Source: Polyodon spathula (lineage: Eukaryota; Chordata; Actinopteri; Acipenseriformes; Polyodontidae). From it: a stretch of 64,000 bases of DNA. This document shows, in pieces, positions 59,237 to 64,000 of this stretch. Position numbers and translations under genes: made by a program. Positions within the stretch are counted from its first letter, which is position 1; each line of letters starts with the position of its first letter. Under the pieces are notes generated by a model. That model made no database searches. It was not told where the DNA came from and saw only the letters and a list, made by a program, of their open reading frames with translations. The DNA is taken from positions 35,856,970 to 35,920,969 of the forward strand of contig NC_054536.1 in the NCBI RefSeq assembly GCF_017654505.1, given 5' to 3'.

Positions 59237-61071
59237 CTGTATAAACAAACAGAATCAATCAACCAATATGAACAAAAACTATTTTTGAAAAAGACAACAG
59301 ATTTAGGGGAGAAAACTTAAGGCCACCCAAATTTACCCACACATGTTCTCACCATCTGGCATTCGTTATAGTCGCACGCCACCACCAGCCGTGGAAACTT
59401 TTTCTCCAGCACCTGTGTTATCAACTAGGGGTGGGAATTTCGAGTAATTTAGTGTTCGAGTACTCGAACCTAATGCCAGACAATATTATTCAACATGCAC
59501 TACAAAAATTACCATGTTAACACTAGAACTGCCGGCTGTCATTATGACACTATTTTAAACATCAATATTAAAAATTAAAGACAACTATCTGATACAACTC
59601 AAAAGTTTTATTCAATCACATCTTGTGAAACATCTGAACACCTGAAACACCGTTTTTAAATGACCAATTAAATATATAAAGGGTATATTTTCTAACTTAA
59701 CCACTAATGTTCTGCATTTTTGGTTTTTATCTTTAAAAAAAATTGCGCAAATTTTTCAGAGTTTATTTTACATATATTAAATAGGGCTAAATTCAGTACA
59801 AAATTGTTTTTAATTGAAATATCGGGAGAGAAATCAAAAAAACACTTTAAATGTGGAATATGACGAGTAGCAGTTCCGGTTTCTGATTAGTAACGTCCCT
59901 GGCATGTATGATGAAGCAGCATCTGTGCAAGTTGAAGCCATATTTCAGTTAGCTGGTATTTTGCGATCGTTTGGGCAATCACTGTGCCGACGGAAATAAT
60001 ATATACAGGCGGTACGAACATGTCATCAGGACAAAACAAGCGAGGTTTATTCACCTTAAATCATAAAAAACTAAAACTGACAACTAAAGTAAATATTTAC
60101 AAATAAGATTCACTGCGTTAGGCAGTGTTTTACTACAGACAGTACTGTTGCACAAAGTCCCCAATACATACCTCTCTGCAATAAACAGTGGCTGTCCAGC
60201 AAAGCACAGCGCTCTGACAAACTCATTAACTAGCATTCTGCGCTTTCTTTTTATACTTTGAAACATTTGTTTTCTATTGAAAATTCATAAACTGACTTAG
60301 GTTTTTCTCTCCATCCCTCATACACTAAAAATAAAAAGTATTTCAATTCAGTTTTTGATAAAGACAGTACTACGCCCAGCAATTGCCACAATAATCAGAC
60401 TTTGATTGGCCAACATAATCAGGTGATAGTGTTTGTGAAGTGACAGAGAACCGCTTTTCAATGTTATTTGATCCTCTGACGTCTAAACATCTCCTGTATC
60501 CTAAGATATACAGTGTAGAGCTGTTTACTACAATGTCAGAGTCAATAAATAGCATTTTAATGAAAATATTATCTATTTCCTAGAAACCAGTATTGGTAAA
60601 ATATTGAGACAAAAAATTGGGTATAAATCAGTAAAAACCAACGTCCACTTAAAAAAAAAAAAAATCTGAATTTTACCAAAAAATTACAGGAAAACCGGAA
60701 ACGTGGAACACTACTTACCACACAAAGCACTACTTCAAAAAATGAAAAATATAATGAAATACACATTTTAAAATAAACTAGTGTGTAAATAGGTATATGC
60801 ACATACAAGACTGTAAAAACAAAAGTACTTTTTAATTTAAAACAAAAGCAACATGTGTTAGCTCTTGTGCGGGTAATTTGGTGCAGCACAGAATCCAGCT
60901 TGAGCTGCTTTGTAATTTTCTGATTGAAATGTATCTGCTGAAGCATGGCTAGCTTCAAGATGAAATCTCTCCTACTGATATTTTCCCTGGTGCATTCCTT
61001 GTACACAACAAAGGAACTGTTGGCTGCTGGGTCCAGTAGAGATAACAAGATTGTGTGTGTGTGTGCATGTG

Positions 61072-61073
<2 letters not shown>

Positions 61074-61130
<57 letters not shown>
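61074..61130. repeat. (TA)n left of the Tc1
   Basis: About 28 TA units, preceded by (TG)n and followed by mixed TA/CA runs to 61200. Confidence 0.93.
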
Positions 61131-61136
<6 letters not shown>

Positions 61137-61144
61137 CACACATA

Positions 61145-61181
<37 letters not shown>

Positions 61182-61199
61182 TACATACATATATATACA

Positions 61200-62760
61200 C
61201 AGTATTGTGCAAAAGTTTTAGGCAGGCGTGAAAAAATGCTGTCAAGTAAGAATGCTTTCAAAAATAGACATGTTAATAGTTTATATTTATCAATTAACAA
61301 AATGCAAAGTGAGGGAACAGAAGAAACATGTACATCAAATCCATATTTGGTGTGACCACCCTTTGCCTTCAAAACAGCATCAATTCTTCTAGGTACACTT
61401 GCACACAGTTTTTGAAGGAACTCGGCAGGTAGGTTGGCCCAAACATCTTGGAGAACTAACCACAGTTCTTCTGTGGATTTAGGCAGCCTCAGTTGCTTCT
61501 CTCTCTTCATGTAATCTGAGACAGACTCAATGATGTTGAGATCAGGGCTCTGTGGGGGCCATACCATCACTTCCAGGACTCCTTGTTCTTCTTTACGCTG
61601 AAGATAGTTCTTAATGACTTGCTGTATGTTTGGGGTCGTTGTCATGCTGCAGAATAAATTTGGGGCCAATCAGATGCCTCCCTGATGGTGTTGCATGATG
61701 GATAAGTATCTGCCTGTACTTCTCAGCATTGAGGAGACCATTAATTCTGACCAAATCCCCAACTCCATTTGCAGAAATGCAGCCCCAAATTTGCAAGGAA
61801 CCTCCACCATGCTTCACTGTTGCCTGCAGACACTTATTCGTGTACCGCTCTCCAGCCCTTCAGCAAACAAACTGCCTTCTCCTACAGCCAAATATTTCAA
61901 ATTTTGACTCATCAGTCCAGAGCACCTGCTGCCATTTTTCTGTACCCCAGTTCCTGTGTTTTCGTGCATAGTTGAGTCGCTCGGCCTTGTTTCCACGTCG
62001 GAGGTATGGCTTTTTGGCCGCAGGTCTTCCATGAAGACCACTTCTGACCAGACTTCTCCGGACAGTAGATGGGTGTACCAGGGTCCCACTGTTTTCTGCC
62101 AATTCTGAGCTGATGGCATTGCTGGACATATTCCGATTGCAAAAGGAAGTAAGCATGATGTGTCTCATCTGCTGCAGTATGTTTCCTTGGCCGACCACTG
62201 CGTCTACGGTCCTCAACGTTGCCCGTTTCTTTGTGCTTCTTCAAAAGAGCTTGGACAGCACATCTGGAAACCCCTGTCTGCCGGGGAGAGACCTTGCTGA
62301 TGCAGTATAACTACCTTGTATCTTGTTGCTGTGCTCAGTCTTGCCATGGTGTATGACTTTTGAAAGTAAAGTCTGTCTTCGGCAACCTCACCTTGTTAGC
62401 TGAGTTTGGCTGTTCCTCACCCAGCTTTATTCTTCCTACAAAGCTGTTTCTGTTTCAGATGATTGTGTTTCAACCTACATATTGAATTGATGATCATTAG
62501 CACCTGTTTGGTATAATTGTTTAATCATACACCTGACTATATGCCTACAAAATCCCTGACTTTGTGCAAGTGTACCTAGAAGAGCTGATGCTGTTTTGAA
62601 GGCAAAGGGTGGTCACACCAAATATTGATTTGATGTAGATTTTTCTTCTGTTCACTCACTTTGCATTTAGTTAATTGATAAATATAATTAACATGTCTAT
62701 TTTTGAAAGCATTCTTGACAGCATTTTTTCACACCTGCCTAAAACTTCTGCACAGTACTG
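61200..62760 (-). mobile_element. Tc1/mariner element with ~220-bp inverted repeats
   Basis: The ends at 61200 (cagtattgtgcaaaag) and 62760 (- strand cagtactgtgcagaag) are inverted repeats that stay similar for roughly 200 bp or more (ggtgtgaccaccctttgcc in both). The transposase is on the - strand. TA runs lie on both sides, so it landed in a (TA)n array. Confidence 0.92.
61327..62347 (-). pseudogene. Tc1 transposase, frameshifted
   Basis: It starts at the ATG at 62347 (MARLSTATRYKVVILHQQ), with a paired-like HTH (RQTGVSRCAVQALLKKHKET), a GRPRKHTAADE linker and DDE motifs VLWTDESKF, LQHDNDPKHTA and PQSPDLNIIES. The frame changes at least twice: a small deletion near 62280 after the first helix, and another near 62160. 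It also loses frame before the third catalytic block. Size and motifs fit a roughly 340-aa Tc1 DD34E enzyme; this copy is dead. Confidence 0.88.
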
Positions 62761-62766
62761 TATGTG

Positions 62767-62789
62767 TGTGTATATATATATATATACAT

Positions 62790-62864
<75 letters not shown>

Positions 62865-62867
62865 CTA

Positions 62868-62912
<45 letters not shown>

Positions 62913-62928
62913 TATAATATTGTAGGTT
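62767..62928. repeat. (TA)n right of the Tc1
   Basis: Interrupted TA array continuing from the Tc1 right end. Confidence 0.92.
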
Positions 62929-63195
62929 TGTAGGTTATACTCAAAATAAAAACATTTATTAAAGTCAGCCAATTACAGCTTTGTTGCTAGGTGTGCTGAC
63001 TTATAACTTCCTTATTTTCGTGATCCTGCCTCTCAAACGCTGTACGGGTAATTAATACACATATTTAGGAAAAGTCATAAACGGACAACCACATAAATTC
63101 CAGACATGCTCGAATTTAATTTAAAATTCGAAAACCTCAACCCGGCAAAATGACTTCTGCGGCTAGTGTTAAGGTGGTATATGTGAATAAAATAT

Positions 63196-63444
63196 TGTAA
63201 CGACCCCTGGTCTTCAGGCTCAAAGCAGGAGACAGAGACGGGATTCAGGCGCCAACAAAACTACTTTATTAAATAGGGTCCGTGTTTGGATCAAGACCAC
63301 ACCACAAAAACAAAAAATCCTTCCTCCTGACTATCCTAAAAACTAGCTCACTTTCTCGCTCGCTCTATTCCACACACACACAGAGGCTCCAGATCCATCA
63401 GTCCCCTCACACACAGAGAAGAGAGCGAAACTCACTACCCTTTT

Positions 63445-63481
<37 letters not shown>

Positions 63482-63653
63482 AGGGCGTCTAGATGACATG
63501 ATCCGCACTAGGCGTGGGTTGTCACCGGGGTGTGTGTGGTGTGAGGCTACCGAACACCATGGTGGTCTGACTGAGGCCTTGTCATGTCTACCATGAACAC
63601 ACAGGACCAGATGAAACAAAAGTCTGCCAACCTGAACTGATCGGGTCACTACA
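63196..63653 (-). mobile_element. Solo LTR (Ty3/gypsy-like) with G33 tract
   Basis: 458 bp with a perfect 5-bp target duplication aatat (63191-63195 and 63654-63658). On the - strand it starts tgtagtgacccg, has AATAAAG near 63275 and ends ggggtcgttaca. No interior remains, so it is the product of LTR-LTR recombination. A run of 33 G (63447-63479) lies inside. Confidence 0.85.
63447..63479. repeat. G33 homopolymer
   Basis: 33 uninterrupted G inside the solo LTR. Confidence 0.93.
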
Positions 63654-63774
63654 ATATATATATCTTACATTCATGAAGAGATATTTTTTACATTTTTTCG
63701 AGTACTCGAGTAATAAATTTGTGCTCGAGTAATTATAATTATTTTGGGTACTCTAACTCACCCCTATTATCAAC

Positions 63775-63958
63775 CACAATATGGAGTTTAAACCTCCCCA
63801 GAATTTTGTCTTCTTGCTACGAGAATAAAATCATCACAAGATTCACGGCTTCATTTTGCAATAAGCTTGAATACCTCAGCCCATAAATTCAAATTTAACA
63901 AAGAGTATTCTAAGTGTTTTTAATAAGCATCAGTGTTCCTAACAAAGAGGCAATTTAT

Positions 63959-63989
<31 letters not shown>

Positions 63990-64000
63990 CAGCAATCAAT
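63775..64000. other. PRPF4B intron 1, end of window
   Basis: AT-rich with an A23 tract at about 63965; no start exon is recognised. Confidence 0.5.

Larger units (their letters stand above)
59521..63168. mobile_element. piggyBac-like element interrupted by Tc1
   Basis: TTAA at 59517-59520 and 63169-63172 with inverted ends cactagaactgcc and (- strand) cactagccgcaga; the shared cactag start fits piggyBac-type ends. Between them, outside the Tc1, are about 2 kb with no recognisable transposase. Confidence 0.68.
59426..63766. mobile_element. hAT-type MITE swollen by nested insertions
   Basis: Perfect 8-bp target duplication ttatcaac at 59418-59425 and 63767-63774. The termini are taggggtgggaatttcgagta and its imperfect inverse (- strand taggggtgagttagagta). 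Its own sequence is only about 230 bp; the other 4.1 kb are a piggyBac-like element, a Tc1 and a solo LTR. It is in PRPF4B intron 1. Confidence 0.88.

Noticed and set aside
60569..61669. 366-codon - strand frame
   Set aside because: Only its first part is Tc1 transposase; it then reads through (TA)n as Tyr-Ile repeats and host DNA.

Overview
This is vertebrate nuclear DNA. It is AT-rich, has long introns with GT/AG splice sites, many (TA)n and homopolymer tracts, and a dense load of DNA transposons and LTR elements. The amino-acid sequences together with the Tc1, hAT, piggyBac and LINE mix point to a ray-finned fish, perhaps a non-teleost such as a sturgeon, paddlefish or gar. The class is fairly secure; the lineage is a guess.

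Three protein genes are present, all rebuilt here from phase-consistent exons. ECI2 (+ strand, 623-19155, first exon outside the window) encodes an acyl-CoA-binding-domain/enoyl-CoA delta isomerase ending in SKL. FAM217A (+ strand, 24823-31276, six coding exons, 481 aa) encodes a poorly characterised protein. PRPF4B (- strand, 59236 down to 35349, 14 of about 15 coding exons, 986 aa visible) encodes the PRP4 pre-mRNA-splicing kinase with an N-terminal Lys/His- and Arg/Ser-rich region. ECI2, FAM217A and PRPF4B are neighbours in the same relative order and orientation on human 6p25, so this is a conserved synteny block. FAM217A and PRPF4B converge, with about 4 kb between their stop codons. The three genes share no pathway that the sequence shows.

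Region by region: 1-19.2 kb is ECI2. One of its introns (8182-14958) carries a 5-kb hAT (ZBED-type) transposon that was later invaded by a piggyBac-type MITE and an internally deleted LTR retrotransposon. 19.2-24.8 kb is intergenic, with one LTR-like copy and homopolymer tracts. 24.8-31.3 kb is FAM217A, with a second LTR-like copy in an intron. 31.3-35.3 kb is the convergent intergenic segment (3' UTRs, a (TA)n tract and a C35 tract). 35.3-59.2 kb is PRPF4B, with introns holding a BED-finger hAT element (36830-40407), an LTR-like block with a perfect heat-shock-type element (about 43.1-43.7 kb), a TTAA-flanked element (46071-48306) next to a 450-bp palindrome, a second piggyBac MITE, pogo-like termini and a local duplication (55.0-57.6 kb). 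59.2-64 kb is PRPF4B intron 1, with a multi-level nest of hAT, piggyBac-like, Tc1 and solo LTR.

I found no CRISPR, operon, tRNA or rRNA gene and no convincing undescribed molecular system. The most informative content is the transposon stratigraphy, where target-site duplications fix the order of insertion, and a few regulatory motifs that deserve testing.
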